DNA of 64,000 nucleotides. Origin: Azophilus sp965199705. Its GTDB lineage: Bacteria > Pseudomonadota > Gammaproteobacteria > Pseudomonadales > Azotimanducaceae. The translations under genes were made by a program, and so were the position numbers. Location of the stretch: the NCBI GenBank assembly GCA_965199705.1, contig OZ241359.1, forward strand, positions 2,903,633 through 2,967,632. Reading direction: 5' to 3'. The notes beneath the pieces are model-generated. The model did no database searches. It saw only the letters and a list, made by a program, of their open reading frames with translations, and was not told the DNA's origin. This document shows, piece by piece, positions 43,171 through 51,241 of this stretch (the first letter of the stretch is position 1; each line of letters opens with the position of its first letter).

Positions 43171-43397
43171 CCGGCCTGGCCCCGTACCCTGAAGTGAAGC
43201 CTGCAAAGTTATCCCGAAGTGCTGCTTCAGGGCAATTCGGCTTTCGGGCGAAACCAGCCCCCGGAGTAGTCCGCAGTAGAAAGCGTGCGCCGCGTGCGCG
43301 ATTTACCATGTCCGCACGCTGTGCGATTGGTTAGACTGGCAGGTGAAAACCCCTCGCGTCGGCATGAACGCGAAACACCTGAGCACGGAGAAGAACA

Positions 43398-43907
43398 GTG
43401 GCAAGAGGCGTCAACAAGGTCATCCTGATCGGCAATCTGGGGCGAGATCCAGAAGTCAGGCACAGCGCAGCCGGCAACCCGATCACCCATTTCAGCATGG
43501 CAACCACGGATAGCTGGCGCGACCGGCAAACCAACGAAACGCAAGAACGCACCGAATGGCACAACGTCGTCTGCTTCTCCCGGCTGGCCGAGATTGCCGA
43601 CCAGTACCTGCGCAAGGGGTCAAAGGTCTATATCGAAGGCAGCTTGCGCACATCGAGCTGGGAGCGGGACGGCCAGACCCGCTACCGAACGGAGGTGATA
43701 GCACGCGAGATGCAGATGCTGGACAGCCGGGGTGATGGCGGAGACAGGCGCGGCTCCTGGGGCGGCGATGATCGGTCGTCGAGAAGGAGCGATCGGGATC
43801 AGGGCTACAATCAGGATGCTGGCGGCGCATCCGGACGTGACAGAGCAGCCACTCAGCAGCCAGCAACAAGCGACCTGGATGACGAAGACGACGACCTGCC
43901 GTTCTGA
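43398..43907 (+). CDS. ssb: Single-stranded DNA-binding protein
   Basis: SSB coats single-stranded DNA and recruits repair and replication proteins by its C-terminal tip. The OB fold reads GVNKVILIGNLGRDPEVRHS, TEWHNVVCFSRLAEIADQYL, KGSKVYIEGSLRTSSWE and DGQTRYRTEVIAREMQML. A Gly/Arg/Asp-rich linker follows, ending in the acidic tip DDEDDDLPF. It starts at GTG 43398 with CGGAGAAG upstream. It is divergent from uvrA and convergent with uppP. Confidence 0.97.
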   Translation: MARGVNKVILIGNLGRDPEVRHSAAGNPITHFSMATTDSWRDRQTNETQERTEWHNVVCFSRLAEIADQYLRKGSKVYIEGSLRTSSWERDGQTRYRTEVIAREMQMLDSRGDGGDRRGSWGGDDRSSRRSDRDQGYNQDAGGASGRDRAATQQPATSDLDDEDDDLPF

Positions 43908-43911
43908 CAGA

Positions 43912-44709
43912 TCAGAGCAGCAGCAGGAACAGGATGCCGCCGAGCGCCAGTCGGTAATAGACGAAAGGCATCAGTCCAACACGTTGAATGCTTGCCAGAA
44001 ACAGGCTGATGCAGAAGTACGCCGAGAGACCGGAAATTGCGGCCCCAAGCGCCAGATCCTGCCAGCTGGCCGGCGTTGGCGCGGCGTTCGTTGTTGCTAC
44101 GGAAACGGCGTCGAAGAGGACAGCGCCAGCGATCACCGGAATGCCAAGCAAGAGCGCGAAGCGCGCCGCCGCCGGCCGGGAGAGCCCCACCAGGAGGGCA
44201 GCCGTGATCGCGACTCCAGAGCGCGACGCTCCCGGTATCAGCGCCAGCGACTGCGCCAGTCCGATCCAGCAGGCATGTCGCCAGCCGGTCCGGACCGCCT
44301 TTCCGCCCTGGGCGTTGGCCCACCAGAGAAACAGGGCAAAGACAGACGTCGCCGCTGCAATCACTGCCGACGTACGCAAGTCTTCCAGCGCTTGTGTCGG
44401 CAGCACGGCGCCCAGCATGGCCACAGGCAGCGTGGCGAGCAAGAGCTTCAGCAGCAGATCGAGGGTGTCGTCGCGCTGTCGCCAGCGTGCGTACTGCCAG
44501 ACGCTGCCAACAATGGCGAGACAGTCCTGGCGAAATCGAACCAGCACCGCCAGCAGCGAGCCCAAGTGAACGGCAATATCGAAGCGGATTCCCTGATCGG
44601 GCCATCCAATCAGGTCCGAGGCCAGAACCAGGTGCGCGGTGCTCGAAATCGGCAGGAATTCGGTCACGCCCTGAATCAACGCCAGAACAATGGTCTGTAG
44701 CAGGTCCAA
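43912..44709 (-). CDS. uppP: Undecaprenyl-diphosphatase
   Basis: UppP (BacA) dephosphorylates undecaprenyl diphosphate to recycle the lipid carrier of cell-wall synthesis. The motifs are ALIQGVTEFLPISSTAHL near the start and LIPGASRSGVAITAALLVGL with the catalytic Arg/Ser region; about eight membrane segments follow. TTG 44709 gives the family N-terminus (DLLQTIVLALIQG) and 265 residues; an ATG at 44769 would add 20 non-conserved residues. It stops 4 bases from the ssb stop on the opposite strand. Confidence 0.92.
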   Translation of the reverse strand: MDLLQTIVLALIQGVTEFLPISSTAHLVLASDLIGWPDQGIRFDIAVHLGSLLAVLVRFRQDCLAIVGSVWQYARWRQRDDTLDLLLKLLLATLPVAMLGAVLPTQALEDLRTSAVIAAATSVFALFLWWANAQGGKAVRTGWRHACWIGLAQSLALIPGASRSGVAITAALLVGLSRPAAARFALLLGIPVIAGAVLFDAVSVATTNAAPTPASWQDLALGAAISGLSAYFCISLFLASIQRVGLMPFVYYRLALGGILFLLLL

Positions 44710-44785
44710 GTTGTGCTGTAGATCGGCAAAAGCCGGATTATCCTTGACCTGACCGCATAAGTCGCGCATTCCCGGAAACCAGCAG

Positions 44786-45394
44786 ATGACTGACGTCAAC
44801 CACCGGCAAATCCCGCTGTTCCCGCTCGGCAGTGTTCTGCTGCCTGGCGGCCGCTTGCCGCTGCGCATCTTCGAGCCACGTTATCTCGCCATGGTCAGCG
44901 CCTGCATGCAGAAGGATCAGCCGTTCGGCGTGGTTCTGATTCGCCGAGGGCGGGATGTTCGCCATCCCGGCGACGCCGGGCCGCCGGAGATCTTCGGTAC
45001 GGGCACGCTGGCAAGCGTGGAAGACTTCAACACGCTCGCCGACGGCCACCTCGGCATCGTGATTGCCGGCAAGGACAGGTTTCTTGTCCGCGAGACAGAT
45101 GAGGCTCCGGATCAGGTGCTCTGGGCTTCGGTTGAATGCCTGCCCGAGGAATCGAGCGAACCGCTCGGCGAGCAGGATCACGCGCTTGTGGACACGCTGG
45201 CGGCGCTACGCAAACACCCGGCGGCACAGCTGATTGGCACTGCGGGTGAGCCGAAAGATGCGGCCGAGCTGAGTTGGCGGCTGGCGGAATTGTTGCCGGT
45301 GGCGCCAGCAAACAGGCAGACTCTGCTGGAAATGACAGCGCCGAGGGAGCGGCTGGACCGGCTCACCGAATGGATCGCCCGCTGGCAGCGATGA
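44786..45394 (+). CDS. LON N-terminal domain protein
   Basis: This 202-residue protein has only the substrate-binding PUA-like LON domain, without the Lon ATPase or protease parts. The conserved start is IPLFPLGSVLLPGGRLPLRI followed by FEPRYLAMVSACMQ, and GTGTLASVEDFNTLADGHLG is in the middle. Its job is not well defined; it is often called a Lon substrate-binding or peptidase S16 domain protein. It lies alone between uppP and the repeat-bearing gap before proA. Confidence 0.85.
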   Translation: MTDVNHRQIPLFPLGSVLLPGGRLPLRIFEPRYLAMVSACMQKDQPFGVVLIRRGRDVRHPGDAGPPEIFGTGTLASVEDFNTLADGHLGIVIAGKDRFLVRETDEAPDQVLWASVECLPEESSEPLGEQDHALVDTLAALRKHPAAQLIGTAGEPKDAAELSWRLAELLPVAPANRQTLLEMTAPRERLDRLTEWIARWQR

Positions 45395-45445
45395 CCCGGC
45401 GGCCTGGTCTCGCATACAATGACGGTTTGGCGGATGGCAAGGCAT

Positions 45446-45474
45446 AGCCCGAATATTGCACCAAGGCGCTAATG
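45446..45474 (+). repeat. Dispersed repeat, copy D (short, plus orientation)
   Basis: AGCCCGAATATTGCACCAAG followed by GCGCTAATG matches the first half of the repeat found at 17.4, 45.6, 52.25 and 56.94 kb, including an ATG in the conserved place. It lies 200 bases from copy A in the opposite orientation, so the two make an inverted pair flanking 45475-45530. Downstream sequence does not match the other copies. The ATG opens a 16-codon ORF only. Confidence 0.6.
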
Positions 45475-45530
45475 GAGCAGGCTGATTTTCTCTATCTTTC
45501 AATTGGTAGTCTTCGCTATTGAAGCGCTGT

Positions 45531-45697
45531 GCCGATTACAGACTGCGCTTGCCGCGCGCTCGCTGGTCTTTTGCCTGTCTGCGCGTCCATGCGCCCTCGA
45601 CCATAGGCGTAGCTATGCTCTCGGTCGCGAGCACACGCAGACGGACAAAATCCGGCGCGATCATCACGGCCCCTGGTGCAATATCCGGGCTCGGGCC
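45531..45697 (-). repeat. Dispersed repeat, copy A (longest), with 42-codon ORF
   Basis: On the minus strand the element starts near 45697, carries ATATTGCACCAGGGGCCGTG then ATG at 45664, and ends with GCGCAGTCTGTAATCGGC at 45531. The ORF from 45664 to 45536 encodes 42 residues beginning MIAPDFVRLRVLATESIATP. The interior at 45577-45642 is an imperfect long stem (GTCTGCGCGT... with ...ACACGCAGAC) topped by CATAG/CTATG at 45602-45606 and 45613-45617. The whole lies in the 339-base gap before proA. It could be a non-autonomous mobile repeat. Confidence 0.65.
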
Positions 45698-45733
45698 CTG
45701 CAAACTCAGTTTCCGGAGACGTCCTCGTAGCCG

Positions 45734-47029
45734 ATGACGACAACGCAGGAGATGGCCAGCACAGTGGCCGACGACATCACAATTCGAGTGCAGCAGATGG
45801 GCAAGGCGGCGCGAGCCGCCGCGGCTGTCATGGCGACAGCCGAGCCGATCGCCAAATCTTCGGCCTTGCTGGCCATCGCCCGGGCGCTTGATGCGGCGCG
45901 GGAGAGACTGCTCGCGGCAAACGCCGAAGACCTCGATCAGGCAAGGGCTGGCGGCACCGCGCAACCGCTCCTGGATCGGCTGGCGCTCGATGACGTCGGG
46001 ATTGATCGCATGATCGAGAGTCTGCATCAGGTGGACAAGCTGCCAGATCCCATCGGACAGGTGAACGACCTGCGCAGCCGTCCGACCGGTATTCAGGTGG
46101 GGCGGATGCGGGCGCCGCTGGGCGTGGTCGGCATCATCTATGAATCGCGCCCCAACGTCACCGCAGAAGCCGCAAGCCTCTGCCTGAAAAGCGGCAATGC
46201 CTGCATTCTCAAGGGCGGTTCCGAGGCCATTCGCAGCAATCGGGCGATCAAAGCCTGCATTCAGGAAGCGCTGGTCGAATCAGGCCTGCCCGCCGCCGCC
46301 GTGCAGCTCATTGACAGCACGGACAGGGCCGCCGTCGGAGCGCTGCTGAAGCTTGATGACTGTGTGGATGTGATCGTGCCGCGCGGCGGCAGGCAATTGA
46401 TCGAGCGCATCCTGGACGAATCCCGCATTCCGGTCATCAAGCATCTGGATGGCGTATGCCACGTCTATATCGACGATGCAGCCTGCCAGGACATGGCGCT
46501 GGCCATCGCCGTCAACTCCAAGACCGAGAAACTGGCGGTCTGCAATGCGCTGGAAACCCTGCTGGTGGCAAAGGGCATCGCAGCGCGGATACTGCCCGCG
46601 CTGGCTGAGCAATTCGGTCAGGCCGGCATTGAATTGCGCGGCTGCGCGGAGACCCGGCGCCTTTTGCCAGAGGCGACAGCCGCCACCGAATCGGACTGGC
46701 GCGCCGAGTATCTCGGCCCGACCCTGGCGGTGCGGCTGGTGGATGACGTGGATCAGGCCATCGAGCACATCAATCACTATGGCTCCGGGCACACGGACAC
46801 CATCGTCAGCAATGACTATGCGCGCACCCGCAAATTCGTGCGGGCAGTGGATTCCGCCTCCGTCATGGTCAATGCAAGCACCCAGTTCGCAGACGGGATG
46901 GAATACGGCCTGGGAGCGGAAGTGGGCATCTCCACCGACAAGCTGCACGCACGCGGGCCGGTCGGCCTGGAAGGTTTGACTACCGAAAAGTTCGTGGTCT
47001 TTGGCAACGGCGAGATTCGGCGCCGTTGA
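45734..47029 (+). CDS. proA: Glutamate-5-semialdehyde dehydrogenase (gamma-glutamyl phosphate reductase)
   Basis: ProA reduces gamma-glutamyl phosphate with NADPH in proline synthesis. The 431-residue aldehyde-dehydrogenase-fold protein has GVVGIIYESRPNVTAEAASL, SGNACILKGGSEAIRSN and the catalytic Cys in NSKTEKLAVCNALETLLV, then GSGHTDTIVSND and the end RGPVGLEGLTTEKFVVFGNG. proB is not adjacent. The gene reads directly into nadD, whose TTG start overlaps its stop. Confidence 0.96.
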   Translation: MTTTQEMASTVADDITIRVQQMGKAARAAAAVMATAEPIAKSSALLAIARALDAARERLLAANAEDLDQARAGGTAQPLLDRLALDDVGIDRMIESLHQVDKLPDPIGQVNDLRSRPTGIQVGRMRAPLGVVGIIYESRPNVTAEAASLCLKSGNACILKGGSEAIRSNRAIKACIQEALVESGLPAAAVQLIDSTDRAAVGALLKLDDCVDVIVPRGGRQLIERILDESRIPVIKHLDGVCHVYIDDAACQDMALAIAVNSKTEKLAVCNALETLLVAKGIAARILPALAEQFGQAGIELRGCAETRRLLPEATAATESDWRAEYLGPTLAVRLVDDVDQAIEHINHYGSGHTDTIVSNDYARTRKFVRAVDSASVMVNASTQFADGMEYGLGAEVGISTDKLHARGPVGLEGLTTEKFVVFGNGEIRRR

Positions 47030-47649
47030 TCGCCCTGTTCGGCGGCACTTTCGATCCGGTTCACCTGGGTCATGTGCACGCGGCAAGGCAGGCAGCGGCC
47101 AGGCTGAACTGTCCACTGCGCCTGGTTCTGGCCGCAACGCCCACGCATCGTCGCGCTCCGGGCGCCAGCGCCCTGCACCGCTGGAACATGTTGCAACTGG
47201 CCTGCGAGGATGAGCCACAGATCGTCCCCGACGCCATGGAACTCCTGCGGGGCGGCGCCAGTTTCACAGTGGATACGCTGCAGGCGCTGCGTACCGCCCT
47301 GCCCGAGGAGCCGCTCTTCTGGGTGCTTGGCACGGACGCTTTCAACGACGTCAAGCACTGGCGCGACTGGCGCCATCTGTTGCAACTCGCCCACCTGCTG
47401 CTGTTGACCCGGCCAGGCGCGACCTTGCAAGCAGACGTCCAGCGCCTGGTTACCGACCGCCGGAGGCAGGATCTGGCAGGAGAACCAGCCGGCGGCATCT
47501 GCCTGGTCGAAGACGCCATGCTGGCGATATCGGCTTCCGATGTGCGGCGTCGGATCGCGAGTGGCAACCTGGCCTCCGCATCGAATTTGCTGCCAGGGCC
47601 AGTACGGCGCTATATTGAGCAGCATGGTCTGTATCGTGCTGGCGGGTAA
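47026..47649 (+). CDS. nadD: Nicotinate-nucleotide adenylyltransferase
   Basis: NadD adenylates nicotinate mononucleotide in NAD synthesis. The nucleotidyltransferase motif FGGTFDPVHLGHVHAARQAA is at the start, LVLAATPTHR and FWVLGTDAFNDVKHWRDWRH follow, and the ISASDVRRRIASG motif lies near the end. It starts at TTG 47026 within the proA stop (TTGA), leaving no room for a separate promoter. rsfS follows after 6 bases. Confidence 0.96.
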   Translation: MIALFGGTFDPVHLGHVHAARQAAARLNCPLRLVLAATPTHRRAPGASALHRWNMLQLACEDEPQIVPDAMELLRGGASFTVDTLQALRTALPEEPLFWVLGTDAFNDVKHWRDWRHLLQLAHLLLLTRPGATLQADVQRLVTDRRRQDLAGEPAGGICLVEDAMLAISASDVRRRIASGNLASASNLLPGPVRRYIEQHGLYRAGG

Positions 47650-47655
47650 TCGGTC

Positions 47656-48009
47656 GTGAGTTCGAACGCCCATCAGCTACGGGATCTGGTTGTCGCGGCC
47701 CTGGACGAACTCAAGGGCCGGGATGCCGCGGTTCTGGACGTCTCTGGTCTGACCAGCATGATGGACTACATGATCGTCGTAACCGGCAACTCCGGTCGGC
47801 ACGTCAAGGCCCTGACCGACCAGGTGGTGGAATCCGCCAAGGCCGAGGGGTATCCGCTGCTTGGAATCGAAGGGCGAGAGACCCATGCCTGGGCGCTGGT
47901 GGATCTCGGCGATATAGTCGTGCACGTCATGCAGGCCGAGCCTCGCGCCTTCTATGATCTGGAACGATTGTGGACGCCTCTGCCAGCCGACTCGGGCGTC
48001 CAGCCCTAG
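47656..48009 (+). CDS. rsfS: Ribosome silencing factor RsfS
   Basis: RsfS binds L14 and blocks subunit joining when nutrients are short. The 117-residue product has LVVAALDELKGRDAAVLDVS, MMDYMIVVTGNSGRHVKALT and the end GDIVVHVMQAEPRAFYDLER. It starts at GTG 47656. The gene rlmH, which usually follows, is missing: the next gene is mrdA, 43 bases on. Confidence 0.95.
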   Translation: MSSNAHQLRDLVVAALDELKGRDAAVLDVSGLTSMMDYMIVVTGNSGRHVKALTDQVVESAKAEGYPLLGIEGRETHAWALVDLGDIVVHVMQAEPRAFYDLERLWTPLPADSGVQP

Positions 48010-48052
48010 CCCGCAGGCTGGCCCGGATAGCCCGGGTCAGGGGCTGAGGACC

Positions 48053-50050
48053 ATGCCGGACTCCCTGCCGCTGGATAATCGAGATGGCGAGAAGATCCTG
48101 GTTCGTCGTCTCGTCATCGCCTCTTGCGGGGTACTGCTGCTGTCTTTGCTGCTGGCACTGAGAATGCTCTACCTGCAAGTGTGGCAGCACGATCAGTTTC
48201 GCGCTCGCTCGGACAACAACCGTGTCCAGATGTTGCCGTTGCCGCCACCTCGTGGCCTGGTGTTCGACCGCAACAGCCTGGTGCTGGCGGAAAGCCGGCC
48301 GGTGTTCACGCTGGACCTGGTGCCGGAGCGGGTGCCGAATCTCGATCAGCAGATCAAAGAGTTAGGCACACTGGTGACCCTGGATACAGCGCACGTTGAC
48401 CGCTTCCACGACCAACTCAGCCGCAGCCGCCGACCGCTCGAACCGGTCACGCTGAAATATGACCTGAGCGATCGGGAGGCAGCCCGCCTGGCAGTGAACC
48501 GGCACCGGCTGCCAGGCATGGAAATCAACTTTGAAGCCGTGCGCGACTACCCGCACGGCCCGCTTGTCGCACATGCAGTCGGATCAGTGCGCAGAATCAG
48601 CGTCGAGGACCGAAAGCGCCTGGATATGCGGGAATACAGGGCCACGCATTTTGTCGGCAAGATCGGCGTAGAGGGCTACTACGAGTCCTTGCTGCATGGA
48701 CAGGTCGGGTCGCGCCGGGTGGAAACGGACGCCCGCGGTCAGGTGCGGCAGGTGCTCGAAGTCTTCCCGCCGGTCGCCGGCCAGAATCTCACCCTGCATC
48801 TGGATCTGAATCTGCAGATCGCCGCTGCCGGCGCCCTGGGTGGTCGGCGTGGCGCGGTTGTGGCGATTCAGCCCTCCACCGGCGGCATTCTGGCGATGGT
48901 CAGCAGTCCGGCCTATGATCCCAACGACTTCGTGGCCGGCATGGACCAGAGAAGCTACCAACAGCTGGCGAAGTCGCGTGATACGCCACTGTTGAATCGC
49001 GCCACGCAAGGCGTTTACGCGCCCGGGTCTCTCGTCAAGCCAATTCTCGGGCTGGCAGCAATCAGCCACGGCGTGGTGGGTTGGGATGACGAGATTGCGG
49101 ACCGTGGGGAGTTTCGCATCCCCGGCCAGCGCCGTGTGTATCGAGACTGGAACTGGACGCCGCAAAACCCGGGTGGCCAGGGTATTGTCAATCTGAACCG
49201 AGCCATCTATCGCTCCTCCAACATCTATTTCTATCAGATGGGTACGCGCCTGTCGGTGGAGCAGATCTCCGGCTTCCTGCGCCAATTCGGATTCGGGGCC
49301 TTGCCAGAGGCGGACTTTCCGGACATCAGCCCCGGCCTGGTGCCGGATCCGGTCTGGAAACGGGGCGCCAAGGGCCTGCCCTGGTATCCCGGCGATAATG
49401 TCAATATGAGCATCGGTCAGGGCAACCTGCTGGTCACACCCTTGCAGGTAGCCGTAGCCGCGGCCACATTGGCCAACCGGGGGCGCCGCGTCCGACCGCG
49501 GATGTTGCTGGCCAGCGACGGCGTTACGCCGGGCGTGGAAGCCATGCCGCCCCTGCCCGCCGTGCAGGGGCCTTCCGCCCCGGACTGGCAGAAGATGGCC
49601 GAGGCCATGGCCGATGTGGTGCACCGCGGCGATTTTGGTTATCTCCAGAATGGCACCGCCTGGTTCTACATCGGCCGGGACCTGTCGTACCGCATGGCCG
49701 GAAAATCCGGCACGGCGCAGGTGGTAGCCATCCAGGACGGGCAGACCTACGACGAAGACGAACTGGACGACTACAGCCGCAAGCACGCCTGGTTCATGGC
49801 CTATGCGCCGGTGGATAAACCCAGAATCGCCGTTGCCGTTCTGGTCGAAAACGGCGGCGGCGGCAGTTCAGTAGCGGCGCCGGTGGCGCGTGCGGTGCTT
49901 GACGCCTATCTGTTGCCGGACCTGCGCCCGGACCAGGCCCGGCCGATTGCTCCGAGGCAGGATCCGCAACCCGAGCCGGAGCGCAGCACGGCAGGCGCAG
50001 AATTGGCCGGTCCGGCCGAGGCTGAACCCCGGGAGCCGATGGCCGGATGA
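48053..50050 (+). CDS. mrdA: Penicillin-binding protein 2 (peptidoglycan transpeptidase)
   Basis: PBP2 cross-links peptidoglycan for cell elongation with RodA. One N-terminal membrane helix (VIASCGVLLLSLLLALRMLY) anchors the protein; the dimerisation domain carries RGLVFDRNSLVLAESRP; the transpeptidase domain has the active-site SLVK in YAPGSLVKPILGL, then SSNIYFYQMG and KSGTAQV. The C-terminal ~45 residues are Pro/Glu-rich. ATG 48053 follows GAGGA at 48046-48050; the open frame upstream overlaps rsfS. It overlaps rodA at ATGA. Confidence 0.95.
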   Translation: MPDSLPLDNRDGEKILVRRLVIASCGVLLLSLLLALRMLYLQVWQHDQFRARSDNNRVQMLPLPPPRGLVFDRNSLVLAESRPVFTLDLVPERVPNLDQQIKELGTLVTLDTAHVDRFHDQLSRSRRPLEPVTLKYDLSDREAARLAVNRHRLPGMEINFEAVRDYPHGPLVAHAVGSVRRISVEDRKRLDMREYRATHFVGKIGVEGYYESLLHGQVGSRRVETDARGQVRQVLEVFPPVAGQNLTLHLDLNLQIAAAGALGGRRGAVVAIQPSTGGILAMVSSPAYDPNDFVAGMDQRSYQQLAKSRDTPLLNRATQGVYAPGSLVKPILGLAAISHGVVGWDDEIADRGEFRIPGQRRVYRDWNWTPQNPGGQGIVNLNRAIYRSSNIYFYQMGTRLSVEQISGFLRQFGFGALPEADFPDISPGLVPDPVWKRGAKGLPWYPGDNVNMSIGQGNLLVTPLQVAVAAATLANRGRRVRPRMLLASDGVTPGVEAMPPLPAVQGPSAPDWQKMAEAMADVVHRGDFGYLQNGTAWFYIGRDLSYRMAGKSGTAQVVAIQDGQTYDEDELDDYSRKHAWFMAYAPVDKPRIAVAVLVENGGGGSSVAAPVARAVLDAYLLPDLRPDQARPIAPRQDPQPEPERSTAGAELAGPAEAEPREPMAG

Positions 50051-51174
50051 GTGATTCCGACTTCGTCCGGGTGCTGCCGGAAAGCAAACCCGGCGGCGTT
50101 GCGGTCTTGTTGAAACGGATGAACATGGACCCGATCCTGGCCGTGGCGCTTGCGCTCGTCGTGCTGTACGGCCTGATCGTACTGTACAGCGCCGTCGGCA
50201 AGAACCTCGACATCCTGGCGGGTCAGGCGATGCGCATTGGCATGGGCGCGATAGGCCTGCTCATCGTCGCGCAGGCCGACCCGAGCACGTACAGGCGTTG
50301 GTCGCCGGCCCTGTATCTGACAGGCATTATTCTGCTGGCGCTGACGCTGGCTTTCGGCGTGACCGCGAAGGGGTCGCGTCGCTGGCTTGACTTGTTCGGT
50401 CTGATCCGGTTTCAGCCGTCAGAGCTGATGAAGGTGGCGGTACCCTTGATTGTTGCCTGGTATCTCTGCGAAAGGCCGACCCCGTTAGGATGGCGCGAGG
50501 TGTTCACAAGCTTGGGGCTGATTGCGCTGCCGGTGATGTTGATCCTGTTGCAGCCGGACCTCGGCACAGGCGTGCTGGTGGCGGCTGGCGGCGGCGCGGT
50601 GATATTTCTGGGCGGGCTTTCCGGTCGCTGGATCCTGGGCGGAGTGGTCGGCTTCACGGCGGCAGCGCCCGTGCTCTGGATGTTCCTCCAAGGCTACCAG
50701 AAGCAGCGCATTCTCACCCTCTTCGATCCCGAGAGCGACCCACTGGGCGCCGGCTGGAACATTCTCCAGTCCACCACGGCCATCGGTTCCGGCGGTCTCA
50801 CCGGCAAGGGCTTGAACGCCGGCACGCAGAGCCATCTGCAGTTCCTGCCGGAAGGGCATACGGATTTCATCATGGCGGTGATCGGCGAAGAACTCGGTTT
50901 CGCCGGATTCGCAGCGATGCTATTGCTCTATCTGCTCGTCGTGGCCCGCGGCCTGATGATCGCCGCCCAGGCAAGACACAGATTCAGCCAATTGGCAGCC
51001 GGCGCCCTGACCCTGATATTCTTTGTCTATCTGTTCGTCAATATCGCCATGGTCGCCGGACTGCTGCCGGTGGTCGGCGTGCCCTTGCCTTTGGTAAGTT
51101 ATGGCGGCACATCGGCCATCACGCTGATGGTGAGCTTTGGCATCGTGATGGCCATGCGCGACCATCGGCCATGA
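50047..51174 (+). CDS. rodA: Rod shape-determining SEDS glycosyltransferase RodA
   Basis: RodA polymerises glycan strands with PBP2 in the elongasome. The 375-residue membrane protein has about ten helices and the SEDS signatures GSRRWLDLFGLIRFQPSELM, LQPDLGTGVLVAAGG, GKGLNAGTQSHLQFLPEGHT with DFIMAVIGEELG, and the end GVPLPLVSYGGTS. It starts in the mrdA stop and is followed by mltB. Confidence 0.96.
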   Translation: MSDSDFVRVLPESKPGGVAVLLKRMNMDPILAVALALVVLYGLIVLYSAVGKNLDILAGQAMRIGMGAIGLLIVAQADPSTYRRWSPALYLTGIILLALTLAFGVTAKGSRRWLDLFGLIRFQPSELMKVAVPLIVAWYLCERPTPLGWREVFTSLGLIALPVMLILLQPDLGTGVLVAAGGGAVIFLGGLSGRWILGGVVGFTAAAPVLWMFLQGYQKQRILTLFDPESDPLGAGWNILQSTTAIGSGGLTGKGLNAGTQSHLQFLPEGHTDFIMAVIGEELGFAGFAAMLLLYLLVVARGLMIAAQARHRFSQLAAGALTLIFFVYLFVNIAMVAGLLPVVGVPLPLVSYGGTSAITLMVSFGIVMAMRDHRP

Positions 51175-51241
51175 AGCGCTGCCGCCGGAATTCGCCGCCG
51201 TGCAAAGACGTAACGCACACAATCAGCCAATGAGGGACCTT

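Noticed and set aside
43207..43397. Possible LexA box between uvrA and ssb
   Set aside because: No CTG-N10-CAG site with an AT-rich centre was found in the gap.
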